64,000 nucleotides of DNA from GAS188 sp963794475 (GTDB lineage Bacteria; Pseudomonadota; Alphaproteobacteria; Rhizobiales; Beijerinckiaceae), in assembly GCA_963794475.1 (NCBI GenBank), contig CAWCDW010000002.1, forward strand, positions 372,001 through 436,000, read 5' to 3'. Within the stretch, counting starts at the first letter, position 1; each line of letters begins with the position of its first letter. Both the position numbers and the translations under genes were made by a program. This document shows, piece by piece, positions 18,231 to 26,672 of the stretch. The notes below the pieces were generated by a model. That model saw only the letters and a program-made list of their open reading frames with translations, ran no database searches and was not told the origin of the DNA.

Positions 18231-19024
18231 TCAAGCCTTGCAGCTCAGCCCACCGTCGACGGCGAGGCAAACGCCGGTGATATAGCGTGCGTCGTCGCAG
18301 GCGAGAAACACGGCCGCGCGCGCCACGTCGAAGGCATCGCCCATGAAGCCCATCGGAACCATGGCGTTGCGCGCGCGCGACCATCGCCTCCTTGTCCGCA
18401 TATTGGCCGGCGATCTGCCGATAGATGAGCGGGGTGTCCATCAGGCCCGGCATGATGGCGTTCGCGCGGATGCCGAAGGGCGCATAGCGCACGGCGAGCG
18501 CGCGCGTCAGATGGTTGAGGCCTGATTTCGAGGCGTAATAGGAGAAATACGGATAGTCGTTCATGGCGACCGCGGCGATCGAGGAAATGTTCACGATCGC
18601 GCCCTTTCGCTGCGCCTGCATCACCGGCAGGACGTGCTTGCAGGCAAGAAAGACACTTTTCAAATTCACCGCCATCACGCGGTCCCAGCTTTCCTCCGTT
18701 GCCTCGATGGGATCACCCATTTCGGTGATGCCCACATTGTTGTGCAGCACATCGATGCGCCCATGGCGGCGGGTTACGTCCTCGACGACGCCCGCGATCT
18801 CGGCCGACGCAGTGACGTCGGCGCAAAGCGCGAGCGCTTCATGACCCTCGGACGCGATGATGCTTGCCGTTTCCCGAGCCGCCTTTTCGTCGCGGTCGAC
18901 CGCGATCACTCGCGCGCCTTCGCGCGCGTAGAGCGTCGCCGCCGCCTTGCCATTGCCCCATCCCGGCCCCGACGAGCCCGCGCCGAAGACAAGCGCGACG
19001 CTGACCGGCGAGGCGCCCCGCCAT
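18231..19024 (-). pseudogene. Short-chain dehydrogenase/reductase, two frameshifts
   Basis: This is an SDR with the NAD(P) motif VFGAGSSGPGWGNGKAAA, LHNNVGI, the catalytic YFSYYASKSG (Tyr and Lys) and, in another frame, the C-terminal region ITGVCLAVDGGLSCKA. The N-terminus MAGRLAGQ, from ATG 19024, is in one frame, the body in a second and the end in a third. Adding one GC dinucleotide near 19000 and another in the GC run at about 18369-18379 restores a full 265-residue protein. It lies between dctP and the TRAP permease with 5-bp spacing, so it probably oxidises or reduces the imported substrate. It may be intact in the cell if the shifts are sequence errors. Confidence 0.8.
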
Positions 19025-19027
19025 CGA

Positions 19028-20041
19028 TCAGGCGATCTTGCCCGTGAATTTCTCGAGCACCGACCAGGCCTCATCGCCGAACTTGCCCTTCCACTCGTTG
19101 AAGAATCCGGCTTGGCGAAGCTTCTCGCGGAAGGGCTCCTTGTCGACGGTCTTGAACTCGATGCCCTTCTGTTCGAGATCCTTGCGCAAGCTGAGGTTGA
19201 GCTTCTCGAGATCGGCGCGCTGATCGAGCGCGGAGGCGTTGAGCTCCTTGGTCGCGAGCGCGCGCAGATCGTCCGGCAGCGCCTGCCAGGCCTTGGAGTT
19301 CGCGAGCATCCAATAGCCGTCCCACATATGCCCGGTGAGCGAGATGTATTTCTGCACCTCGAAGACGCGCATCGTCCAGATCACGGCAAGCGGGTTCTCC
19401 TGGCCTTCGGCGATCTTGGTCTGCAAGGCCGAATACATCTCGCTCACATTGATGCTGATCGGCGAGGCGCCGAGCGCCTTGAACATGGAGGTCCAGAGGG
19501 GGCTCACGGGCACGCGGATCTTGAAGCCGTCGAGATCGGCCGGCGTGACGATCGCCTTGGTCGAGGAGGAGATATGGCGAAAGCCATTGTCCCAGATGTG
19601 CTCCATGGCCGTGATGCCGGACTTGGCGATGGCCGCGCGGATATAAGCGCCGAGATCGCCGTCCATCGCCTTCCACACCGAAGGATAGTCCGGAAAGGCG
19701 AAGCCGATGCCGTTGATCGAGGCGACCGGCACGAGTGTCGAAAGGATGAGGCCTGATAACGTGAAAAGCTCGACCGCTCCCGATCTCAGCTGGCTCAGCA
19801 CGTCCGTATCCGATCCGAGCTGGTTGTTGGGAAAAAGCTGGATGTCCAGCTGCCCGTTCGAAGCCTGACGGATGCGGTCGGCCGCTTCCTTGGCGCGCAT
19901 GTTGAGCGGATGGTCGCCTGCGAGATTGGTCGCGAGCTTGTAGGAGAACTCGGCGGCGCGCGCTCCTGCGACCGCAAAGAGCGACACGCCGGCAGCCGCG
20001 CCCGACGCCGCGATGAGGCGGCGCCTCGTCATCTTCGCCAT
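19028..20041 (-). CDS. TRAP transporter solute-binding protein (DctP family)
   Basis: This is a periplasmic binding protein of 337 residues. It opens with a twin-arginine-like signal MTRRRLIAASGAAAG and a probable cleavage after GARAA, then AEFSYKLATNLAGDHPLNMRAKEAADRI, typical of DctP. LFPNNQLGSDTDVLSQLRSGAVELF and the arginine-containing KIRVPVSPLWTSMFKALGASP correspond to the carboxylate-binding face of the family. It is first of the three-gene unit dctP-SDR-dctQM. The stop is three bases before the predicted SDR start. Substrate not predictable from the sequence. Confidence 0.93.
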   Translation of the reverse strand: MAKMTRRRLIAASGAAAGVSLFAVAGARAAEFSYKLATNLAGDHPLNMRAKEAADRIRQASNGQLDIQLFPNNQLGSDTDVLSQLRSGAVELFTLSGLILSTLVPVASINGIGFAFPDYPSVWKAMDGDLGAYIRAAIAKSGITAMEHIWDNGFRHISSSTKAIVTPADLDGFKIRVPVSPLWTSMFKALGASPISINVSEMYSALQTKIAEGQENPLAVIWTMRVFEVQKYISLTGHMWDGYWMLANSKAWQALPDDLRALATKELNASALDQRADLEKLNLSLRKDLEQKGIEFKTVDKEPFREKLRQAGFFNEWKGKFGDEAWSVLEKFTGKIA

Positions 20042-20191
20042 AAGATTCTCCTCCCTGCCTTCGCGCGTCGCGCGCTTTGGCCCGCAGTTAAGCGCAGGCC
20101 GCTACGGGTTGCAAAGGGGAAGTCGAGGCTGTCACCGCTTCGTTATGGCGTGGATGTGCGCAAGCGCGCATGTCGAGGCGGCAACGCTCAT

Positions 20192-20308
20192 CCGTCATGG
20201 CCGTCCTAGAGCTGTCTCGTTGGGGGTCGGCCCGGCCATCCATGCCTCACCAGCGCATTGCCGTGGAACGGAAGGCATCGGTGCTTGCAACACCTGCGAA
20301 CATGACGG
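20192..20308. repeat. Dispersed intergenic palindromic repeat, copy 1
   Basis: The element is bounded by CCGTCATG (20192-20199) and its exact inverse CATGACGG (20301-20308). Inside are segments of the family consensus, CCCGGCCATCCATGCC and an inverted GGCATCG. It lies between dctP and the autotransporter gene. Related copies are at 23901, 25018, 29269 and 57580. Confidence 0.6.
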
Positions 20309-20326
20309 GAATGCCTCACCTTCACT

Positions 20327-21970
20327 TCAGAACCGCACCTTTACGCCGCCCGAAACCGAGTGCTCCTGCAGACGCGAGCCGAGGCGGCCATCGTAATCGA
20401 CGAAGACCTTGGCGTCGGGCGAGAGCTCCAGGCTCAAGCCAGCGCCGATGAGCGCGGCGTCGCGCCCGAAGTTGATCCCCGTCGTCGAGGCGAGGCTTCC
20501 CGGAACGCCGATGAGCGTGGTCGCGATGGCCTGCGACGAATCGAGGAACTCGTGGCTCCAGCCGAGGCGAAGCTCGGGGATGAGCGTGCCGTAGCTCGCC
20601 ATCTGGATGTGCGAGGTGAGGCGAACGCCGAGCGTCGTCTGGAAGGAGTTCGAAGTCCGCCGCGTTCACCGAAAATGCGCCGAAGCCACCCGTTTCGTTG
20701 AAGCTCCCGATATGCGCGTTCACGTAATCGATCGCCGCGTAAGGCGTGACGCTGACGCTCGTGCCGCCCGCGGGAAGCAGCCAATGGTAGCCCGCCTCCG
20801 CGTGGCCTTGATAGCTCTGTCCGGACGGCTTCGAGGTCGCATCGCCGGGGAGGCCGAAAGGCGTGAAAGCCGCGACGTGCCGAAATCGTTGAAGCTCACG
20901 ACCGCGCTTCCCAAGGCATACCAGGGCCCTGCGGCCCAACCCGCATAGATCGCGCCTTGATAGGAGCTGAGATTGGTGCGTGAGCCGTCCTTGAAGCTCG
21001 CCGAGGAGGCCACATAGGTCGTGGCGACACCGGTCACGATGTTGTTGCCGAGACGCCAATCGATGCCGCCGATGAGCGGCGCCGCGCGGTTGATGCCGTA
21101 GCCCACGGCGCCAATCGACGTTGAAGCCGAGGCGCTGCCGAATTGATCATAGCCGCGCGCCCACACATTGGCGTTGCCGAAGGCATAGCTCGGCTGCGTC
21201 ACTGGGCCCTTGCTGATGACCGCTCCCGCAGCCGGGCTGCTCGGCACCCATTCGCCGAGCGCCCCGCCATTCGCGACGAGGCGGTCCTGCACGGCCTCGG
21301 TCAGCACGCGCGGTGCGTCGAGCGCCAGGCGAAGATCCTGCGTCAAGGTCTTGTGCGCTCACCGTGACAGCCTGTTTGTTCAAGGTGAGCGCCGCGTCGA
21401 GCGAGTTCGGCGTCGTCGCGTCGGGCGAGATGCTCGCCTTGAAGAGCAGGTTCGGCGTCGCGACGCTCGCGAAGCTGCCGGTGAGCGGCGGATCGGCCAG
21501 GATGGCGTTCTTGTAAACGGTCGTGCCTTGCGCCGCGAGCGCCGTCAGATTGCCTCCCGGAACGAGCACCAAGGAGCCGCCGCGCAAGTTGATCGCGTTG
21601 GCGCTCAAGGTCGGGTAGGTCCCAGGCGTCGTGCTTTGCGTGACGTTGAAGACGAGCGTGCCGCCCGTCTGGTTGTAGGTGCCGAAGCCCGAGATGCTTT
21701 GGTTAGGCTGACGGCCTTGCCCGGCTTGACCGTGCCCTCGTTGGTGACGGCACCGGACACGTTCGCGGCGTTGACGACGATCGACGTGACGGTGGTATTG
21801 GCAGGGTTGTCGACATTGGCAGCATTGCCCGTGACCGATATTCCCGCCGCGTGAGCCGGCAACGGCGTCGCCATGAGCAGCGCTGCGACCGAGGTCGTGG
21901 CGAGAAGCGCCGGCATGCCCAAGACGCCGGGCGCGAAGCGGCGCCGGGAAGCAGCGGGAAACATCGCCAT
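20327..21970 (-). pseudogene. Autotransporter (type Va secretion), four frameshifts
   Basis: The pieces in order give a coherent protein of about 545 residues: a signal peptide ending ATPLPAHAA, a short beta-helical passenger (AANVDNPANTTVTSIVV; TYPTLSANAINLRGGSLVLVPG) and an autotransporter beta-barrel (YAFGNANVWARGYDQFG; GYGINRAAPLIGGIDWRL; ELRLGWSHEFLDSSQ) ending in the usual C-terminal Phe (VSGGVKVRF). Frame changes fall at about 21704, 21356, 20870 and 20651. Two of them (21356, 20651) are repaired by one GC or CG dinucleotide and the others by single-base changes. There are no other stops. It is either a recent pseudogene or an intact gene with sequence errors. Confidence 0.78.
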
Positions 21971-22488
21971 GAGAAAAGCCCCTGATTCTGCCGTCTGTCC
22001 AATTCGAGTTTCGAATCGTGCGACGCTATTATATTCGCCCTACTTGATTGGTTAGCTATCCGTTAACGGTTGTTCGCGCAAGCGATTACGACGACTTGGC
22101 GACATCACGACGGCGTGATCTCGTTAGACGCGCATGACCGAGGTGCTTTACCTCTCGCGACAGCATCATTCAGAAAATCAAGGAGATGCTCTAATTATTG
22201 GCGGGCGGGCGCTTCGCGAAGAGTAAGGCGGAGCTGGAAACATAGGCGACGTAAAACTGCGCCGCTGTGACTTTGATGTCGTATGTCGCGCGTTAGACAT
22301 CGCAGAAAACCCTGCGCGCGCCAGCACTCGCTGCGGTGCGCGAGTCCGATCTCTCCTAAGATTGGGCTTCATCCCATTTTTTTGCCCACACCAGGGATGG
22401 GCAGCTTTATGGTTGACCCCGCGCTGGCGCTTTGCTCGAATGGGTCGCAGGTTGCGCAAGTCGGCCAAAGCCGAGGACCGCTTTCGGG
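21971..22488. other. Intergenic region, no gene recognised
   Basis: This divergent spacer separates the autotransporter and methyltransferase genes. It is AT-richer near 22020-22100, where promoters of the autotransporter would be expected, and holds the short palindromic stretch CCGTTAACGG around 22065. Short open frames on both strands lack similarity and codon bias. I see no RNA gene. Confidence 0.5.
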
Positions 22489-23895
22489 ATGGAAACCAGG
22501 GCGCAAGAGCTTCTCCGCGAGATTTCCGACTTCTGCCGGGCGAGCGGCCTTGCGGAATCGACCTTCGGCCGCGCCGCGATCAATGACGGCAAGCTCGTGT
22601 CGCGCCTTCGCAATGGCGGGCGGATCACCACAGACACGTTGGAGCGCTTGCACGCCTTCATGGAGAAGAAGATTGCGCGCGACGGCTCGGCGCGCCCCCT
22701 CATCATCGCGCGCAACGCGAAGCGCTCGCCCGGGATCGTGGCGACGGGCGAAGATGGCGCGCCCGCGCCAGACCCGCAGCGCAATTTCCGCTTTTTCGAC
22801 AACCGCCAGAAATACCTGCTCTTCGTGAACACCTGCAGCGAGAAATGGGTGATCGCGAACCGCGTCTCGCTCGAGCTCGCCAACATCCACCCGAAGCCTC
22901 CGGCCGTGCGCCTCTTCGATGCCGGGATGGGCGACGGCACCGTGCTCGCCCGCGTGATGCGCGCCGCTCATGATCGCTTTCCCACGATGCCCTTCTACAT
23001 CGTCGGCAAGGAGATCAGCCTCGAGGACATCCGCCTCACCTTGCAGAAGATGGCCGATCGCTTCTTCGAGCATCCGGCGAGCGTGCTGGTGCTCACCAAT
23101 CTCGCCTATGCGGACGCGCCCTGGCTTGCCGTGAAGTCCTTGAGCGCGGCCTCGAGCCTCGTCTGGCAAGAGGTCGTCCTTTCAGGAAATTCGGCGCACA
23201 GCTTCGAGCAGCAGATCACCGCGCTCGAACCTTTCCTCGCGGAGAATTGGAAGGCCGGCGTGAGCCCGAAAACGGGCAACCCGGTTTATGAGCGCCCGGT
23301 GGTTCTCGTGCTCTATCGGCAGGACCATAAATTCCTGCTCAATTCCGTGCTCCCCCGTCCCGGCGGGACGATGGCGAGTTACGATCTCGTCATCGCCTCG
23401 CAACCGTATCGGGCACGCGCGCCGCTCGACTTCAAAGCGAAGCGCGTGATCGCCCCGCTCGCCAGGGCGCTCGGGCCGGGCGGGCGGCTCATCGGCATCC
23501 ACTCGCATGGGCACGATCCGGGCATGGAGATCATCCGGCGCGTGTGGCCCAACGACAACCCCTTCACCACGGATCGCCACGCCCTCCTCAAGGCCGTGAA
23601 GCAGGAGCTCGGCGCTGCCGGGCGCGACCTTAACTTCAACGCTTATGCGGATCGACGCTCCCTCTTTCGCTACGAGATGCATACGCTGCCGAGCGAGATC
23701 GGCGGGGCGATCGGCACCTCGACGCTTTTTGCCGCCTGGAATGCGGCGATCTATGTGGCGCAAGTCGAGGATGATCGGCTGGGGCCCGTGGTCGCGAACC
23801 GGCAATATCTCGAGGCGACGCAAAGCGTGCTGCAAGAGCATAACGGGCTTTGGTTCAATGATAAATCCTTCGTCATCTCCCGGCGGCGCGATTGA
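22489..23895 (+). CDS. SAM-dependent methyltransferase with N-terminal HTH-like domain
   Basis: This 468-residue protein starts with a compact helical segment (residues 1-60: DFCRASGLAESTFGRAAIND, then KLVSRLRNGGRITTDTLERL) that resembles an XRE-like helix-turn-helix. From about residue 115 it continues as a class I methyltransferase with motif I LFDAGMGDGT (142-151), an acidic motif II (FYIVGKEIS) and DLVIASQPYR as motif IV. Its substrate is unknown. ATG 22489 (METRAQELL) is chosen because the HTH-like part begins there. It opens the plus-strand catabolic cluster, but repeat elements separate it from the next gene, so cotranscription is not certain. Confidence 0.75.
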   Translation: METRAQELLREISDFCRASGLAESTFGRAAINDGKLVSRLRNGGRITTDTLERLHAFMEKKIARDGSARPLIIARNAKRSPGIVATGEDGAPAPDPQRNFRFFDNRQKYLLFVNTCSEKWVIANRVSLELANIHPKPPAVRLFDAGMGDGTVLARVMRAAHDRFPTMPFYIVGKEISLEDIRLTLQKMADRFFEHPASVLVLTNLAYADAPWLAVKSLSAASSLVWQEVVLSGNSAHSFEQQITALEPFLAENWKAGVSPKTGNPVYERPVVLVLYRQDHKFLLNSVLPRPGGTMASYDLVIASQPYRARAPLDFKAKRVIAPLARALGPGGRLIGIHSHGHDPGMEIIRRVWPNDNPFTTDRHALLKAVKQELGAAGRDLNFNAYADRRSLFRYEMHTLPSEIGGAIGTSTLFAAWNAAIYVAQVEDDRLGPVVANRQYLEATQSVLQEHNGLWFNDKSFVISRRRD

Positions 23896-23900
23896 GGTGG

Positions 23901-24010
23901 CGTCATGCCCCGGCCATGACAGAGAAGACGGCCATTCGCGTCATGCGCGGGCTCAGCCCGCGTATCCATGCCTTGGTGGGATAGGCGTGGATCGACGCGT
24001 GGCCTTGACG
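23901..24010. repeat. Dispersed intergenic palindromic repeat, copy 2
   Basis: It starts with CGTCATGCCCCGGCCATGAC (23901-23920). A core hairpin CGCGGGC-tca-GCCCGCG (23946-23962) is followed by ATCCATGCCTTG, matching the family pattern of GTCATG, a GC stem-loop, then ATCCAYGCC. An inverted TAGGCGTGGAT follows. It lies entirely between the methyltransferase and the MTHFR-like gene. Confidence 0.65.
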
Positions 24011-24032
24011 GCAACCCGCTGAGGACATCGCC

Positions 24033-24981
24033 ATGATCTTAGGCTCCCACATCCCGACAAAGGACGCCGCCCTTCCCCCGGGCGACCCCGCCACGCGCAT
24101 CGCCGGCTTCATGCGGCGCGCCTCGATCGAGGCGACGCGGCCGGCGCAAGCCGAAGCCGAGATGTTGCGCGAGGCCTTGCCTTCCGGCACGAACATCTTC
24201 CTGAGCGCGGTACCCTAAACGTCCGCGCGACGAGGTCGTCGGCTCGGCCCGAGCGATCCGCGCCGCCGGCCTCAATCCGGTTCCGCATATTGCGGCCCGT
24301 TCCTTCACTGACGCCGCCGCGGCGGGTGAGCTCCTGGCACGGCTCAATGGCGAAGCGGATGTGCGCGCGGTGCTCGTCATCGGCGGTGACCTCCCCTCCG
24401 CCGCGGGCCAAATCTCAAGCGCACAGGAGCTGATCGAGAGCGGTGTTCTCGGGCGCTGCGGCATCGAGCGCGTGGGCATCGCGGGCTATCCCGACGGCCA
24501 TCCGCGCATGAATGACGAGGAGCTCGAATCGACGCTGGTGACAAAGGTCGCGGCGGCGCAGAGCGCCGGGCTCGATGTTCATATCGTCACCCAATTCTGC
24601 TTCGAACCGCAAGCGATCCTTCGCTGGATCGAATGGCTGCGTCGGCGCGGCATTCATCTTCCGGTCGATATCGGGTTTGCGGGGCCGACGAGCCTCATGA
24701 CCTGGCTCAACTACGCGCGTCGTTGCGGGGTGCGAGCATCGGCCGAGGCGCTCGCGCGTCGAAGCGGCCTCATCAAACACGCGTTCAACGCAGTCGCGCC
24801 CGACCCGATCATTCGCGCGCTCGTCGAAGCGCTTACCGACGATGCCTTGCGCGAGCTCAAGCCGCACATCTTCTCTTTCGGCGGCCTTGGCCCGACGGCG
24901 CGCTGGGTCGCTGGCGCCATGCAAGGCGCGCTCACCCTCGACAAGGAAGGGGGATTTTTGGTCAAGCCACATGGGGCATAG
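24033..24981 (+). pseudogene. Methylenetetrahydrofolate reductase-like protein, frameshifted
   Basis: The first 61 residues (MILGSHIPTKDAALPPGDPA) stop at TAA 24216-24218. The plus-one frame then continues without a break: RDEVVGSARAIRAAGLNPVP, HIAARSF, VRAVLVIGGD, GIAGYPDGHPR, VTQFCFEPQAILRWI and the C-terminal GPTARWVAGAMQG. These are features of the MetF-type TIM barrel that binds FAD and reduces methylene-tetrahydrofolate. Removing one T near 24216, or adding two bases, restores about 316 residues. It lies upstream of preT and may supply one-carbon chemistry to the cluster. Whether it is functional depends on the frameshift being real. Confidence 0.72.
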
Positions 24982-25017
24982 GAAAGGCACGGTGCCGAGC
25001 ACTCCGAAGGGACGTCG

Positions 25018-25072
25018 CGTCATGCCAGGCCTTGGGCCGTGGCGCGATCAAAGTCGTGGATCGCCGTGACGG
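25018..25072. repeat. Dispersed intergenic palindromic repeat, diverged copy 3
   Basis: It begins CGTCATGCCAGGCCTTGGGC and ends CGTGGATCGCCGTGACGG, with outer CGTCA/TGACG inverted ends. It is shorter and more diverged than copies 2 and 4. It lies in the 233-base spacer before preT. Confidence 0.45.
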
Positions 25073-25214
25073 AGAAGAGGAACACACCGCCGCCTTGACA
25101 AGCACATGGCTGCGTGCGGGGATCGCTCATTCGATCGGTTCGGCCGCCGCTTGTCGGCAAATGCACATGGCGGATGATCCAGATGAGATCCCGAAGAGGC
25201 AGAAGGAATTTCGC

Positions 25215-26612
25215 ATGAGGCCAGAACTCATGAGGAGCGCCGAACCGCCGAACCGCTACGCGAAGGGCCTCGCGGCGGGGCGCTTGACGGGGGCCGAATA
25301 TGCCGAAAACTTCGCCGATCTTCACTCACCGTTGACCACGCACGAAGCCTTCGTCGAGGCCGAGCGTTGTTATTTCTGCCACGAGCCGCCTTGCCAGAAG
25401 GCCTGCCCCACGGGGATCGACATCGCGATGTTCATTCGCCAGATCGCGGCCGGCAATTCACAGGGCGCGGCCGAGACGATCTTTTCCGCGAATGTGCTCG
25501 GCGGCATGTGCGCGCGCGTTTGCCCCACCGAGACGCTTTGCGAGGAAGCCTGCGTGCGCGAGGCCGCCGAGGGCAAGCCGGTGAAGATCGGCCTCCTGCA
25601 GCGCCATGCGACGGACGCGCTTATGGCCTCAGGTAAGCAACCGTTTGCCCGCGGCGCCGCCACGGGCAAGCGAATCGCCGGCGTCGGCGCGGGCCCGGCC
25701 GGCCTTGCCTGCGCGCATAAGCTTGCCGAGCTTGGCCATGAGGTCGTGCTCTTCGAAGCGAAGGATCGCCTAGGCGGCCTCAACGAATACGGCATCGCCG
25801 CCTACAAGACGGTCGACGGCTTCGCCCAGGAAGAGGTCGAGTTCGTGCTCGGCATCGGCGGCATAAAGGTCGAGGCCGGACGCAGGCTCGGCGACAACCT
25901 CGATCTCGTCGAGCTTCGACGCGAATACGACGCCGTTTTCCTCGGCATCGGTCTTGCCGGAGTGAACAAGCTTCGGCTCGCGGGGGAGGAAACACTCGTG
26001 GGCGTGCGCGACGCAGTCGATTTCATCGCGCAATTGCGCCAGGCGAAGGATCTCTCGGCCCTTCCGGTCGGGCGCAAAGTCGTCGTCATCGGCGGCGGCA
26101 TGACGGCGATCGATGCCGCCGTGCAATCGAAGCGCCTTGGCGCCGATGAGGTGACCATCGTCTATCGTCGCGGCGAAGCCGACATGAAGGCAAGCGGCTA
26201 TGAACGCGAGCTCGCGCGCCATGATGGCGTGCTTATCCGCCATTTCGCCGCGCCGAAAGCGCTCGAAGGCGATGCCGGGCGCGTGACCGGCGTCGTGTTC
26301 GAGCGCATGGTGGAAAAGGACGGCGCGCTTGCGCCGGCAGGCGAGAGCTTCCGGCTCGAGGCCGACATGGTGCTCTCGGCGATCGGCCAGATCTTCGTGT
26401 CGGACGGGCTCGGCAGCGCCCAGAGCCTCGCCATCGCGGGCGGCCGCATCGCGGTCGACGAAGAGCGACGTACATCGCTCCCCGGCGTCTGGGCCGGTGG
26501 AGATTGCGTCGCCGGGGGGCAGGATCTCACGGTCGTCGCGGTGGAGGACGGCAAGCAAGCCGCGCTCTCGATCGATCGGGCGCTCAAACAGCGAGTAGCG
26601 AGTAGCGAATAG
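25215..26612 (+). CDS. preT: NAD-dependent dihydropyrimidine dehydrogenase, flavin subunit PreT
   Basis: PreT passes electrons from NAD(P)H through FAD and Fe-S clusters to PreA, which reduces uracil and thymine. The N-terminal Fe-S region has the cysteine groups CYFCHEPPCQKACPTG (about residues 55-70) and CARVCPTETLCEEACVR. An FAD motif GAGPAGLACAHKLAELGHEV and an NAD motif VVIGGGMTAIDAA follow, as in glutamate-synthase small-chain-like proteins. ATG 25215 has AGAAGGA eight bases upstream. The last residues VASSE and the stop are encoded by the hairpin repeat at 26591-26651, so the natural C-terminus was probably altered by it. preA follows after 60 bases. Confidence 0.93.
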   Translation: MRPELMRSAEPPNRYAKGLAAGRLTGAEYAENFADLHSPLTTHEAFVEAERCYFCHEPPCQKACPTGIDIAMFIRQIAAGNSQGAAETIFSANVLGGMCARVCPTETLCEEACVREAAEGKPVKIGLLQRHATDALMASGKQPFARGAATGKRIAGVGAGPAGLACAHKLAELGHEVVLFEAKDRLGGLNEYGIAAYKTVDGFAQEEVEFVLGIGGIKVEAGRRLGDNLDLVELRREYDAVFLGIGLAGVNKLRLAGEETLVGVRDAVDFIAQLRQAKDLSALPVGRKVVVIGGGMTAIDAAVQSKRLGADEVTIVYRRGEADMKASGYERELARHDGVLIRHFAAPKALEGDAGRVTGVVFERMVEKDGALAPAGESFRLEADMVLSAIGQIFVSDGLGSAQSLAIAGGRIAVDEERRTSLPGVWAGGDCVAGGQDLTVVAVEDGKQAALSIDRALKQRVASSE

Positions 26613-26651
26613 CGAATAGAAACTACTCGCTACTCGCCCTTCGCTAGTCGC
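26591..26651. repeat. Hairpin element built of GCGARTA heptamers, copy 2
   Basis: The left arm (26591-26619) is four GCGARTA-type heptamers in tandem. The right arm (26623-26651) is an imperfect inverted copy, and only three bases separate them. It spans the preT stop codon, so the left arm codes the last residues of PreT, and the element fills nearly the whole preT-preA gap. The RNA would form a long hairpin between two subunit genes. Confidence 0.75.
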
Positions 26652-26672
26652 CCTTATGACGAGGATGAGCTC

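Noticed and set aside
16282..19074. A single 930-residue SDR-TRAP permease fusion
   Set aside because: The frame joins only because a frameshift in a GC run removes the SDR stop; the SDR C-terminus and the permease start (ATG 18225) are both clear in their own frames.
22178..22468. Minus-strand 96-residue ORF in the spacer upstream of the methyltransferase
   Set aside because: It overlaps the likely promoter region, has no recognisable domain and no ribosome binding site.
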